The position numbers were made by a program, and so were the translations under genes. A stretch of 64,000 nt of DNA from Silvimonas soli. Its GTDB lineage: Bacteria; Pseudomonadota; Gammaproteobacteria; Burkholderiales; Chitinibacteraceae. Where the stretch lies: contig NZ_CP106736.1 in the NCBI RefSeq assembly GCF_030035605.1, forward strand, positions 1,922,001 to 1,986,000. The letters are read 5' to 3'. The notes beneath the pieces were generated by a model. The model was not told the DNA's origin. It did no database searches and saw only the letters and a program-made list of their open reading frames with translations. Below, one piece after another: positions 45,094 to 53,423 of this stretch; positions within the stretch are counted from its first letter, which is position 1, and each line of letters starts with the position of its first letter.

Positions 45094-45621
45094 ATGCAAC
45101 GTATGCAAAAGGGTTTTACCCTTATCGAACTGATGATCGTGGTTGCGATTATCGGTATCCTGGCTGCTGTGGCGATTCCGGCTTACCAAAACTACATCAT
45201 CCGCGCAAAAGTGACTGAAGGTCTGGGTCTGGGTGATGCAGCTAAGACTGTTGTTGCTGATAATGCCGCTAACGCAGCTGCTCAGTTTGACCTCGGGTAT
45301 CAACCAGTGGGTGCCACTGCAAACGTGACTTCTGTTGCTATTGATGGTACTGGTGCTGGCGGAATCACCATTACCTATACCCCAAGCGCTGGTGGTGTAC
45401 CTGGTAAGAATACAATTACCCTGACCCCATATTTCAAAGCTGGTGGCACCTCCGCTGCAGCTGGGACCGTATTGACAGCTCTGTCGATTGCAAACGGTGC
45501 GATTGTCGTTCCGACCGATGCTATCCAGTGGGATTGCTCCGCAGAGAATCACACAGCCGTAGCTCCAGGCGCAGTTGCAGGTACTCTGCCAGCCAAGTAC
45601 GCTCCTGCCGCTTGCCGCTAA
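45094..45621 (+). CDS. pilA: Type IV pilin (PilA/PilE-like)
   Basis: A 175-residue major-pilin-type protein. Prepilin leader MQRMQKG is cut before FTLIELMIVVAIIGILAAVAIPAYQ, with the conserved Glu5. The globular head is Ala/Gly/Thr-rich; the C-terminal pair of cysteines (WDCSAEN...APAACR) makes the D-region loop. ATG 45094 follows TTGGAG. T-ending codons (GCT, GTT, ACT) are more common than in neighbours, as in highly expressed or transferred genes. No other pil genes are nearby. Confidence 0.95.
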   Translation: MQRMQKGFTLIELMIVVAIIGILAAVAIPAYQNYIIRAKVTEGLGLGDAAKTVVADNAANAAAQFDLGYQPVGATANVTSVAIDGTGAGGITITYTPSAGGVPGKNTITLTPYFKAGGTSAAAGTVLTALSIANGAIVVPTDAIQWDCSAENHTAVAPGAVAGTLPAKYAPAACR

Positions 45622-45644
45622 TATGGCGTAGCCCTGTAGCCCTG

Positions 45645-46672
45645 TAGGGTGCGCATTTATGCGCACCATTACACCCAAACACCCGCTGTATTCCGGCGGG
45701 TGTTTTGTTTTATTGGTTTGATGAACGAACCGTCCACTGAACGCGTTCGCACGCGTGGCGTGCAAACCCTACGGGTGCGCATGCATGCGCACCACCACAC
45801 CCAAACACCCGCTGCATTCCGGCGGGTGTTTTGTTTTGTGGATTTGATTAACGAACCGTCTGCTGAACGCGTTCGCACGCACGGCATGCAAACCCTACGG
45901 GTGCGCATGCATGCGCACCACCACACCCAAACACCCGCTGTATTCCGGCGGGTGTTTTATTTTGTGGATTTGGTTAACGAACCGTCCGTTGAACGCGTTC
46001 GCATGCACGGCATGCAAACCCTACGGGTGCGCATTCATGCGCAACATTTCGTCCAAACACCCACTGCACTCCGGTGGGCGTTTTGTTTTGTTTTGATTAA
46101 CGAACTGTCCATTGGACGCGTTCGCATGCTCGGCATGCAAACCCTACGGGTGCGAATCCATGCGCACCCATTACACCCAAACACCCGCTGCATTCCGGTG
46201 GATGTTTTGTGTTGTGGATTTGATTTACGAACTGTCCGTTGGACGCGTTCGCATGCATGGCATGCAAACCGTACGGGTGCGCATTTATGCGCACCATTAC
46301 ACCCAACCACCCGCTGCATTCCGGCGGGTGTTTTGTTTTATGGATTTGATGAACGAACCGTCTGCTGAACGCGTTCGCACGCACGGCGTGCAAACCCTAC
46401 GGGTGCGCATGAATTCGCACCATTACACCCAAACATCCACTGTATTCCGGTGGGTGTTTTGTTTTATGGGTTTGATGAACGAACCGTCCACTGAACGCGT
46501 TCGCACGCGTGGCGTGCAAACCCTACGGGTGCGCATGCATGCGCACCACCACACCCAAACACCCGCTGCATTCCGGCGGGTGTTTTGTTTTGTGGATTTG
46601 ATTAACGAACCGTCCGCTGAACGCGTTCGCATTTATCCCGATTCATCGGGACGCATGGCGTGCAAACCCTAC
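45645..46672. repeat. Tandem array of eight 126-bp terminator-REP units
   Basis: Equivalent points recur at 45691, 45817, 45943, 46069, 46193, 46319, 46445 and 46571: spacing 126 bp except one 124. Each unit has (a) a hairpin like AAACACCCGC/GCGGGTGTTT with T-rich tail, (b) GAACGCGTTCGCACGC...GCGTGCAAACCCTAC, a REP in minus orientation, and (c) GGGTGCGCAT-GCATGCGCAC, a second REP-like stem. Several units keep stems through paired changes. The last REP is interrupted by a small CCCGATTCATCGGG insert. The first hairpin probably terminates the pilin gene. Confidence 0.9.
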
Positions 46673-46716
46673 GCGCAATCAACCTTTGGGGAACGGCGAA
46701 TTGCTAACCTGCGAAT

Positions 46717-47253
46717 ATGTCTCGCTATCGCCGTTCGCACACGCCTTCCGCGTCCTGGTTCTTTACGGTGGTTACTTTTCGTCGCCGGAAAATACTGACT
46801 GACGAAACGCTTCGCGACGCATTACGGGCCGCAATCCAAAAGGTACGAACAACCCGCCCGTTTGTTATTGATGCCTGGGTTTTGCTGCCAGACCATATGC
46901 ATTGCATCTGGACATTGCCGGATGGCGATCATGATTACTCCGGGCGCTGGAGCCTAATCAAGAGCATGGCGTCACGTAAGTTGCCGGAATATCACCAACC
47001 GGGCTGGATGAGCCAATCCAAAACCAGTCGGCGCGAATCGACCATTTGGCAAAGGCGGTTTTGGGAACATCAATTGCTTGATCAGGCGGATTTTAATCGG
47101 CATATGGATTACATCCATCTCAATCCATTGAAACACGGCTTGGTCAGGAGCGTAGCCGATTGGCCTTGGTCGAGCTTCCACAGATATGTGGAGGCCGGAG
47201 TTTACCCATTGAATTGGACTCGCGACCATCCGTTGATTGATACCATGGAATGA
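46717..47253 (+). CDS. REP-associated tyrosine transposase (RAYT, Y1/HUH family)
   Basis: A 178-residue single-strand transposase/nickase. The HUH motif is DHMHCIWTLP (His60, His62) and the catalytic Tyr132 lies in MDYIHLNPLKHGLV; the C-terminal WSSFHRY is typical of RAYTs. The gene is intact. It is bounded by the REP array ending 46672 in one orientation and a REP at 47267-47300 in the other, the layout expected of a RAYT and its substrate. Confidence 0.93.
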   Translation: MSRYRRSHTPSASWFFTVVTFRRRKILTDETLRDALRAAIQKVRTTRPFVIDAWVLLPDHMHCIWTLPDGDHDYSGRWSLIKSMASRKLPEYHQPGWMSQSKTSRRESTIWQRRFWEHQLLDQADFNRHMDYIHLNPLKHGLVRSVADWPWSSFHRYVEAGVYPLNWTRDHPLIDTME

Positions 47254-47266
47254 TTGCAAACACGAC

Positions 47267-47300
47267 GTAGGGTTTGCACACGTCGTGTGCGAACGCGTTC
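47267..47300 (+). repeat. REP downstream of the RAYT gene
   Basis: GTAG foot, then GTTTGCACAC-GTC-GTGTGCGAAC, a 10-bp stem with one T-G. Compared with array copies, ACAC/GTGT replaces CACGC/GCGTG, keeping the pairing. Only 13 bp after the RAYT stop. Confidence 0.88.
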
Positions 47301-47370
47301 AGTGGCAATCGAATACACAACACCGCAAAACATCCATGCATTGCAACGAGTGTTTTGTTTTTGTGACATT

Positions 47371-47403
47371 GCACGCGTTCGCACGCGGGCGTGCAAACCC
47401 TAC
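47371..47403 (-). repeat. REP overlapping the cysN stop codon
   Basis: On the minus strand GTAGGGTTTGCACGCCCGCGTGCGAACGCG. The cysN stop codon TAG is part of the GTAG foot. A degenerate terminator-type hairpin (ACATCC...GAGTGTTTT) lies at about 47330-47360. Confidence 0.8.
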
Positions 47404-48839
47404 GAAATATCTTTCGCACCCCATCCCGGAAAATACTTGCGCACCAGCGCGTTCATTTCCAGCTCAAACGCACGCAGCCGTTCCAGTTCGCTCATCGCGG
47501 CAATGTCGTCAACGGCAGAAGCAGCGTCTGTGGCAACCGCACCAGTCACCATCCCCGCCCCCGCAGTCGCATTGCTCAAGCGATCGATCACAATAAAGCC
47601 GCCAGTCCCACGGCACAGCGCGTAGCTGTCAAACACCACCGGCGCATTGGTTTCTACGGTAACCAGGGCAATCTCGTTTAGCGCGAGCTTTTCGGCAGAG
47701 ATGTGCGCCAGGGTGTTCACGTCAATGCGATGCTTGATGCTGCGCACGCGGCCGAACACGCTTTTGCCGCCGAGTTTGAACTGGTATTCCTTGCCGGCTT
47801 GCAGCGGGGATTCGCTCATCCAGACGATATGGGCGTCGAAGGCCTGGCTGATGGCGGGCTGGATGTCTTGCGCGCGGACCAGCAGGTCGCCACGGCTGAC
47901 GTCGATTTCGTCTTCCAGCGTGAGCGTCACGGCCTGGCCGGCGAAGGCACTGGGCAGGTCGCCGTCATAAGTGACAATCGCTTTGACTTTGCTGGATTTG
48001 CCGGAAGGCAACGCCACCACTTCGTCGCCCGGGCAGACGTGGCCGGCGGCGATGGTGCCGCAGAAACCACGGAAATCCAGATTCGGGCGGTTAACGTATT
48101 GCACCGGCAGGCGGAAGGCATTCAGTTTGGCGTGGCGGGAGACTTCGACCGATTCGAGCAGGTTCATCAGCGTGCCGCCGTCGTACCACGGGGTGCGTTC
48201 GCTCGGGGTTACAACGTTGTCGCCGCGCAGCGCTGAGATCGGGGCGAAGCGGATGTCGTCGATGTCCAGTTGATCGGCGAATTGCAGGTATTCGGCACGG
48301 ATTTCGTTGAAGCGCGCTTCAGAGAAATCCACCAGATCCATCTTGTTCACGGCCACCAGCACATGTTTGATGCCCAGCAGCGACACGATAAAGCTGTGAC
48401 GACGAGTCTGCGTTTGCACGCCGTAACGGGCATCGATCAGGATAATGGCGAGGTCGCAAGTGGACGCGCCAGTGGCCATATTACGGGTGTATTGCTCGTG
48501 GCCCGGGCAGTCGGCAATGATGAACTTGCGCTTGTCGGTGCTGAAGTAGCGATATGCCACATCAATGGTAATGCCTTGCTCGCGCTCGGCTTGCAGGCCA
48601 TCGACCAGCAGCGCCAGATCGAGTTCTTCGTCGGTGGTGTTGTACTTTTTGCTGTCTTTGGCGATGGCGGCCAGTTGGTCTTCAAAGATCAGCTTGGAGT
48701 CATGCAACAAGCGGCCGATCAGCGTGGATTTGCCATCATCCACGTTGCCGCAAGTGATAAAACGCAGCAGGTCTTTGTTCTCATGCTGTTTCAGGTAGCC
48801 GAGGATGTCGCTGGCGATCAGGTCAGATTGGTGAGACAT
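47400..48839 (-). CDS. cysN: Sulfate adenylyltransferase large subunit (GTPase)
   Basis: A 479-residue EF-Tu-like GTPase that drives APS formation by CysD in assimilatory sulfate reduction. G1 GNVDDGKSTL, G3 DCPGHEQY, G4 NKMD and SALRGDNV are intact. No CysC kinase domain is fused. ATG 48839 gives the normal start MSHQSDLIASDILGYL. Downstream of cysD and yciI on the same strand; its stop lies in a REP. Confidence 0.95.
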   Translation of the reverse strand: MSHQSDLIASDILGYLKQHENKDLLRFITCGNVDDGKSTLIGRLLHDSKLIFEDQLAAIAKDSKKYNTTDEELDLALLVDGLQAEREQGITIDVAYRYFSTDKRKFIIADCPGHEQYTRNMATGASTCDLAIILIDARYGVQTQTRRHSFIVSLLGIKHVLVAVNKMDLVDFSEARFNEIRAEYLQFADQLDIDDIRFAPISALRGDNVVTPSERTPWYDGGTLMNLLESVEVSRHAKLNAFRLPVQYVNRPNLDFRGFCGTIAAGHVCPGDEVVALPSGKSSKVKAIVTYDGDLPSAFAGQAVTLTLEDEIDVSRGDLLVRAQDIQPAISQAFDAHIVWMSESPLQAGKEYQFKLGGKSVFGRVRSIKHRIDVNTLAHISAEKLALNEIALVTVETNAPVVFDSYALCRGTGGFIVIDRLSNATAGAGMVTGAVATDAASAVDDIAAMSELERLRAFELEMNALVRKYFPGWGAKDIS

Positions 48840-48849
48840 GGTAGTTCCA

Positions 48850-48932
48850 GTAGGGTTTGCATGCTTGGTGGGCATTGCCCACGAACGCGTCATTACGATA
48901 GGTCGACCGGTGCGCACAAATGCACACCCTAC
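48850..48932. repeat. REP pair (BIME) between yciI and cysN
   Basis: Plus unit GTAGGGTTTGCATGC...GAACGCGT (48850-48890, with an extra GTGGGCATTGCCCAC hairpin) and minus unit GTAGGGTGTGCATTTGTGCGCACC (48909-48932). Confidence 0.7.
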
Positions 48933-48939
48933 AATTCAA

Positions 48940-49233
48940 TTATGCAATCAACGCAGCCAGTGACGCGGCGCTCAGGTTGGGATTGAACTCAACCACCTGA
49001 TAACGCGCGGCATCGGCCACAGCAAATGGGTCTTGCGCCAGGATACTTTCCAGCGCGTTGCGCGATTGGGCTTGCGCCAGGATCACCCCGCCAATACGTG
49101 GCGAGCGCGGGCCAGACAACAAGAACACGCCCGCATCGTAGTGCGTTTGCAGAAACGCCCGGTGCGCGGGCACCAGGGCATCGATTTCTGTCAGTGGGCG
49201 GATGTAATCAACCAGCACAACGAACTTGGGCAT
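48940..49233 (-). CDS. YciI-like protein
   Basis: A 97-residue ferredoxin-like-fold protein of the YciI/YCII family. KFVVLVDYIRPLTEIDALVPAHRAFLQTHYDAGVFLLSGPRSPRIGG carries the conserved His and Asp-region residues; FAVADAARYQVVEF is the typical C-terminus. Function unknown. It is inserted between cysD and cysN, which are normally adjacent. Confidence 0.88.
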   Translation of the reverse strand: MPKFVVLVDYIRPLTEIDALVPAHRAFLQTHYDAGVFLLSGPRSPRIGGVILAQAQSRNALESILAQDPFAVADAARYQVVEFNPNLSAASLAALIA

Positions 49234-49268
49234 TGGGTTTTCCAGTGGTCATCCGGGCTACGCGGGCA

Positions 49269-49302
49269 GGTGGATCAACGCAAAGTAGCCAATCCACCCT
49301 AC
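49269..49302 (-). repeat. REP-like sequence between cysD and yciI
   Basis: On the minus strand GTAGGGTGGATTGGCTAC...GATCCACC: GTAG foot with GGTGGAT/ATCCACC stem. A different family from the array REPs. Confidence 0.5.
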
Positions 49303-49308
49303 GCAGGC

Positions 49309-50235
49309 TCAGAAATAACCTTCCATTTTTTTCTTTTCCATCGAACCAGACGAATCGTGGTCGATCACCCGGCCCTGGCGTTCGCTGGTTTTGGTCAGCA
49401 GCATTTCCTGGATGATCTCGGCCAGTGATTGTGCGTGTGATTCCACCGCGCCGGTCAGCGGATAACAGCCGAGCGTTCTGAAACGCACCCACTTGGTTTC
49501 GATACTGGCTTTCTGTTCCGGCGTCAGGTACTGCAAGATGCGATCGTCGTCGATCATCACCAGCGTGCCGTTCAGATCCACCACCGGGCGCTCGGCCGCA
49601 AAGTACAGCGGCACAATCTCGATATTTTCCAGAAAGATGTATTGCCAGATATCCAGTTCAGTCCAGTTGGACAGCGGGAACACGCGAATCGACTCACCTT
49701 TGTCGATGCGCGAGTTATAGATATTCCACAGCTCCGGGCGTTGGTTCTTTGGGTCCCAACGATGGTTCTTGTCGCGGAACGAGTACACGCGCTCTTTGGC
49801 GCGAGACTTTTCTTCGTCGCGGCGAGCGCCGCCAAAGGCGGCATCAAAACCGTATTTATCCAGCGCCTGCTTGAGGCCCTGGGTTTTCATCACGTCCGTG
49901 TGTTTGGCACTGCCTGCCGTGAACGGGTTGATGCCGGCTTTGACGCCTTCTTCGTTCACGTAAGTGATCAGGTTCCAGCCTTCTTCACGCTGTTTTTCAC
50001 GTAGCTTGTACATTTCCTGGAATTTCCAGGTGGTGTCCACGTGCATCAGCGGGAACGGCGGCTTGCCAGGAAAAAACGCCTTTTTTGCCAGGTGCAGCAT
50101 GACGGCGGAGTCTTTACCGATGGAATAGAGCATCACCGGGTTTTCAAATTCGGCTGCCACTTCGCGGATGATATGGATCGACTCGGCTTCCAGTTGCTTG
50201 AGGTGAGTCAGCCTCGCTTCGCTAATGCCTGTCAT
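49309..50235 (-). CDS. cysD: Sulfate adenylyltransferase small subunit
   Basis: A 308-residue PP-loop enzyme forming APS from ATP and sulfate with CysN. The ATP motif is YSIGKDSAVMLHLA; HVDTTWKFQEMY, GGARRDEEKSRAKERVYSFRD and FPLSNWTELDIWQYI are CysD hallmarks. ATG 50235 is the start. First gene of cysD-yciI-cysN. A palindrome at 50365-50378 and a REP pair lie upstream. Confidence 0.95.
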   Translation of the reverse strand: MTGISEARLTHLKQLEAESIHIIREVAAEFENPVMLYSIGKDSAVMLHLAKKAFFPGKPPFPLMHVDTTWKFQEMYKLREKQREEGWNLITYVNEEGVKAGINPFTAGSAKHTDVMKTQGLKQALDKYGFDAAFGGARRDEEKSRAKERVYSFRDKNHRWDPKNQRPELWNIYNSRIDKGESIRVFPLSNWTELDIWQYIFLENIEIVPLYFAAERPVVDLNGTLVMIDDDRILQYLTPEQKASIETKWVRFRTLGCYPLTGAVESHAQSLAEIIQEMLLTKTSERQGRVIDHDSSGSMEKKKMEGYF

Positions 50236-50364
50236 TGCTGCTTGCTTTACCTGAGAGTGGATACGCGTTTGGACTTTGTTTATCGCTTTGGGCGGGCGTG
50301 TTTACGCCAGGCGAACGCGGAAACGTTCGAATGTACCGGATCGCCAGGTATCAAGAAAGATTCA

Positions 50365-50378
50365 ATCGTTATAACGAT
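50365..50378. promoter_or_regulatory. 14-bp palindrome upstream of cysD
   Basis: ATCGTTATAACGAT is a perfect palindrome 130-143 bp before the cysD start. Could be an operator; the regulator is not known. The rest of 50236-50500 holds no supported gene. Confidence 0.35.
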
Positions 50379-50500
50379 ATGGAAACGGCGCTGCAGGGCG
50401 CGCTGGATATGGCGATGGGGGGTAATTCACGTAGCCTGGATGCAACTACCGCTCTGGGAAGACGCGCCCGCAACGCCACCGGATACCTCATATGACGGAT

Positions 50501-50605
50501 GTAGGGTGTGCGTTTACGCGCACCGTGAACAGCATCGCCTTTTGGTGTCGGTGCTCGCTCTAAACACCATTGAACGCCTTCGCAAGCTGCGCTTGCAAAC
50601 CCTAC
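50501..50605. repeat. REP pair (BIME) between eamA and cysD
   Basis: Plus unit GTAGGGTGTGCGTTTACGCGCACC (50501-50524) and minus unit 50573-50605 (minus strand GTAGGGTTTGCAAGC-GCA-GCTTGCGAAGGCG). The AAGC/GCTT change keeps the stem found as ACGC/GCGT in array copies. Confidence 0.75.
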
Positions 50606-51480
50606 TTGCGCGCATGTCCGATCACGATCAGCGCCACGCCCGCCAATATCACCGCCATGCCGCCCAGCAACGGCAGGCTGATCGACTCCCCGGCAAACGT
50701 CGCACCCAACAACACCGCAACGACCGGGTTCACGTAGGCGTAACTGGTCGCCAGCGCCGGGCGCGAGTGGTTGATCACGTATACAAATGCGCTGTAGGCC
50801 ATGATCGAGCCGAAGGTAATCAGATACAGCAGCGCACCGATACTGGCCGCCGGAATGTGCGCGGGCAGATGCTCGCCATGGATCTGGCTCATGATGAACA
50901 AAACAATGCCACCGCCGAGCATCTGCACAGCCGCCGACATGCCGCCTTTGGGCATATCCAGCCGGGGCTGCAATATGGTGGCGAACGACCAGGTTGCGGC
51001 GGCAATCACCACCAGAATCACCCCACCGGGGCTGGCTGCGGCGCTGGCGTCCAGGTTCAGTAATCCCACCCCCAGAATGCCCAAGCCGACGCCAAGCCAC
51101 TCCATGACCTTCGGGCGCGTGCCAAACAGCCAACCGAACAATATGGCAAACACCGGGCCGCTGGCGACCAGCAAGGCGGCGAGCCCGGACGGCACGCTTT
51201 GCTCGGCAAGGCAAACAAAGCCATTGCCGATACTCATCATCATGGTGCCGATGATGATGCCGTTCTTCCATTGGCGCGCACTCGGCCAGGCCACCTTGCG
51301 CCATTTGAACCAGCCCAACAGCAGACATCCGGCCGTGGTCATGCGAATGGCCGCCAGCAATAGCGGTGGAAAGCCTTCCAGCCCAACGCGGATACCCAGA
51401 TAGGTGGAACCCCAGACAACGTAAACGATGGCGAGACACAGAATGAGAATGGCGGGGCGAGCGGGCTGGGTGTGTTGCAC
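50602..51480 (-). CDS. EamA-family drug/metabolite transporter (YedA-like)
   Basis: A 292-residue protein with ten predicted membrane helices in two EamA repeats. WGSTYLGIRVGLEGFPPLLLAAIRM is the typical first-repeat start, and TFGSIMAYSAFVYVINHSRPALATSYAYVNPVVA the second-repeat core. GTG 51480 chosen, after GGAACACCCTC; a TTG at 51507 is the alternative. Probably an exporter of amino acids or metabolites. Confidence 0.88.
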   Translation of the reverse strand: MQHTQPARPAILILCLAIVYVVWGSTYLGIRVGLEGFPPLLLAAIRMTTAGCLLLGWFKWRKVAWPSARQWKNGIIIGTMMMSIGNGFVCLAEQSVPSGLAALLVASGPVFAILFGWLFGTRPKVMEWLGVGLGILGVGLLNLDASAAASPGGVILVVIAAATWSFATILQPRLDMPKGGMSAAVQMLGGGIVLFIMSQIHGEHLPAHIPAASIGALLYLITFGSIMAYSAFVYVINHSRPALATSYAYVNPVVAVLLGATFAGESISLPLLGGMAVILAGVALIVIGHARK

Positions 51481-51632
51481 GAGGGTGTTCCGGTAACCGG
51501 CTAGCAAGAGGCCAGCGCAGGACGGGTAATGCTGCCATGTTTATCCGGGCAGCGCAGCGTACAGCCGGCCTTGAAAAAGGCCGCTACAGCCTGAACCTTG
51601 ATCCTAACCAAGTTGAAGGACCCGGATACACC

Positions 51633-52961
51633 ATGACTACCATGACGCCGCACGAAATCGTCCATGAGCTGGATAAACACATTGTTGGCCAGAAAGATGC
51701 CAAGAAAGCCGTGGCGATCGCCCTGCGCAATCGCTGGCGCCGTCAGCAAGTGGCCGAACCGCTGCGCCACGAAATCACCCCCAAAAATATTTTGATGATT
51801 GGACCGACCGGTGTTGGTAAAACCGAAATCGCCCGCCGTCTGGCCAAGCTGGCCGATGCCCCGTTTATCAAGGTGGAGGCGACCAAATTCACTGAAGTGG
51901 GTTACGTCGGCAAAGACGTCGACAGCATCATTCGTGATCTGACCGAAATCGCCGTTAAAGGCGCCCGCGACCGCGCCATCGCCAAAAACCGTGGCCGCGC
52001 TGAAGATGCGGCCGAAGATCGCGTACTGGATGTGCTGGTGCCGCGCGCGCCCAAAGGCCCGTTTGCGCCAAATCCGGAACTGGATGAGGCCGGTCGCGAA
52101 ACCCGCCAAAAATTTCGCAAGATGCTGCGCGAAGGCCAACTGGACGAGAAAGAAATCGAAATTGAAGTCTCGGCTAGCGCGCCAGCTATGGACGTGATGG
52201 GCCCACCGGGCATGGAAGACTTCACCAGCCAACTGCAAGACATGTTCAAAGGCGCGATGGCGGGCAAGACGCGCACGCAGAAAGTCAAGATCGGCGAAGC
52301 CATGAAGCTCTTGACCGAAGAAGAAGCTGCCAAGCTGGTGAACGAGGAAGAAGCCCGCGCTGAGGCGCTCAAAGCCGTAGAACAGAACGGCATTGTGTTT
52401 ATCGACGAAATCGACAAAGTAACCAGCCGCGCCGAGGGCGCTGCCGGTGAAGTCAGCCGCCAGGGCGTGCAGCGCGATCTGCTGCCACTGGTAGAAGGCA
52501 CTACCGTTAGCACCAAGTACGGCATGATCAAGACCGATCACATTCTGTTTATTGCGTCGGGCGCTTTTCACCTGGCCAAACCGTCGGACCTGATCCCCGA
52601 GTTGCAAGGGCGCTTTCCGATTCGGGTGGAACTCTCGTCGCTGTCGGTGGAAGACTTTGTACGCATCCTGACCCAGACCGATGCTTGCCTGGTGAAGCAG
52701 TACGAAGCACTGCTGGCTACCGAAGACGTGCAGCTTGATCTGACCGATGACGCGGTTCAACGCATTGCCGAGATCGCCTGGACAGTAAACGAGCGTACCG
52801 AGAATATCGGTGCCCGGCGCCTGTCGACAGTACTGGAAAAGCTGCTGGAAGATTTGTCGTATGAGGCTAAATCCGGGCCGGTGAGGATTGATGCGGCAGC
52901 GGTGGATGCCAAGCTGGGGGCGTTGGTGGGGGATGAAAATTTGTCGCGGTATATGTTGTAA
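51633..52961 (+). CDS. hslU: HslU ATPase of the HslUV protease
   Basis: A 442-residue AAA+ unfoldase. Walker A GPTGVGKTE, Walker B IVFIDEIDK, sensor region RTENIGARRLSTVLEKLLED and the C-terminal LSRYML that docks into HslV are all present. Start ATG 51633 gives MTTMTPHEIVHELDKHIVGQ. The peptidase gene hslV, normally just upstream, is missing; the upstream neighbour is eamA in opposite orientation. Confidence 0.95.
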   Translation: MTTMTPHEIVHELDKHIVGQKDAKKAVAIALRNRWRRQQVAEPLRHEITPKNILMIGPTGVGKTEIARRLAKLADAPFIKVEATKFTEVGYVGKDVDSIIRDLTEIAVKGARDRAIAKNRGRAEDAAEDRVLDVLVPRAPKGPFAPNPELDEAGRETRQKFRKMLREGQLDEKEIEIEVSASAPAMDVMGPPGMEDFTSQLQDMFKGAMAGKTRTQKVKIGEAMKLLTEEEAAKLVNEEEARAEALKAVEQNGIVFIDEIDKVTSRAEGAAGEVSRQGVQRDLLPLVEGTTVSTKYGMIKTDHILFIASGAFHLAKPSDLIPELQGRFPIRVELSSLSVEDFVRILTQTDACLVKQYEALLATEDVQLDLTDDAVQRIAEIAWTVNERTENIGARRLSTVLEKLLEDLSYEAKSGPVRIDAAAVDAKLGALVGDENLSRYML

Positions 52962-52975
52962 CACCGACGTTGCTC

Positions 52976-53085
52976 GTAGCCCGGATTCGCGCAGCAATTC
53001 GGGGTGCGATGTGGGTAGCCGCAAACGCGAGTAGCTTATTGAAGTATTGCCACCCCGGATTCTCACTTCGTTTCATCCGGGCTAC
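52976..53085. repeat. REP pair, GTAGCCCGGAT family
   Basis: Plus unit from 52976 (GTAGCCCGGATTCGCGCAGC...ATTCGGGG) and minus unit 53052-53085 (CACCCCGGATTCTC...ATCCGGGCTAC). The latter closely matches 26757-26794. Confidence 0.65.
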
Positions 53086-53139
53086 GGGCGTTCATCATGG
53101 CATCCTCGGTGGCCCACTGGCATGCCACTCGTGCAAACC

Positions 53140-53360
53140 ACGCCGATCGAGAGTCGGAGACTCAGGCTCCGACCGACCGAGGGAACGCAGGATGCGCGCA
53201 AAGACCCCCGGTAAGCTTTTGCCCTGGGACCCCTTGCGGCAGCAGGGTCGCCTTTCTTTTGGTTACTTTTCTTTGGCGAAGCAAAGAAAAGTAACGTGTT
53301 CCCCGGCACCCCGGGGTATCAAACGCTTTTAAAGGCCCGTGCCGCAAGGCACTAACAAAA
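53140..53360. repeat. Structured dispersed repeat, copy 3
   Basis: Hairpins correspond to copies 1 and 2: GTCGGAG/CTCCGAC near the start; 53262-53275 with 53282-53295 (14 bp, loop GCGAAG); 53301-53306 with 53311-53316 (CCCCGG/CCGGGG, loop CACC); 53339-53343 with 53348-53352 (GTGCC/GGCAC). No protein supported. Confidence 0.8.
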
Positions 53361-53397
53361 CAGGCATTTGACGTCGAAGTAAGAACCAGAATCTCAA

Positions 53398-53418
53398 GGC
53401 GGGTTACACCCGCCCTAC
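53398..53418 (-). repeat. REP-like sequence, GTAGGGCGGGT family
   Basis: On the minus strand GTAGGGCGGGTGTAACCCGCC: GTAG foot, 7-bp perfect stem. It lies 46 bp after structured repeat copy 3. Confidence 0.65.
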
Positions 53419-53423
53419 ATTCA

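Noticed and set aside
45645..46672. CRISPR array
   Set aside because: The units are 126 bp, contiguous and without unique spacers, and no cas genes are present.
45649..46798. Two long frames of 42-residue repeats (rich in RVRT, TLRVRMHAHHHTQT) through the 45.6-46.7 kb array
   Set aside because: The 126-bp period is divisible by three, so any open frame stays open. There is no ribosome site, and the sequence is explained by hairpins and REPs.
50235..50495. 86-residue plus frame upstream of cysD
   Set aside because: No ribosome site or family features; overlaps the palindrome and ends at the REP.
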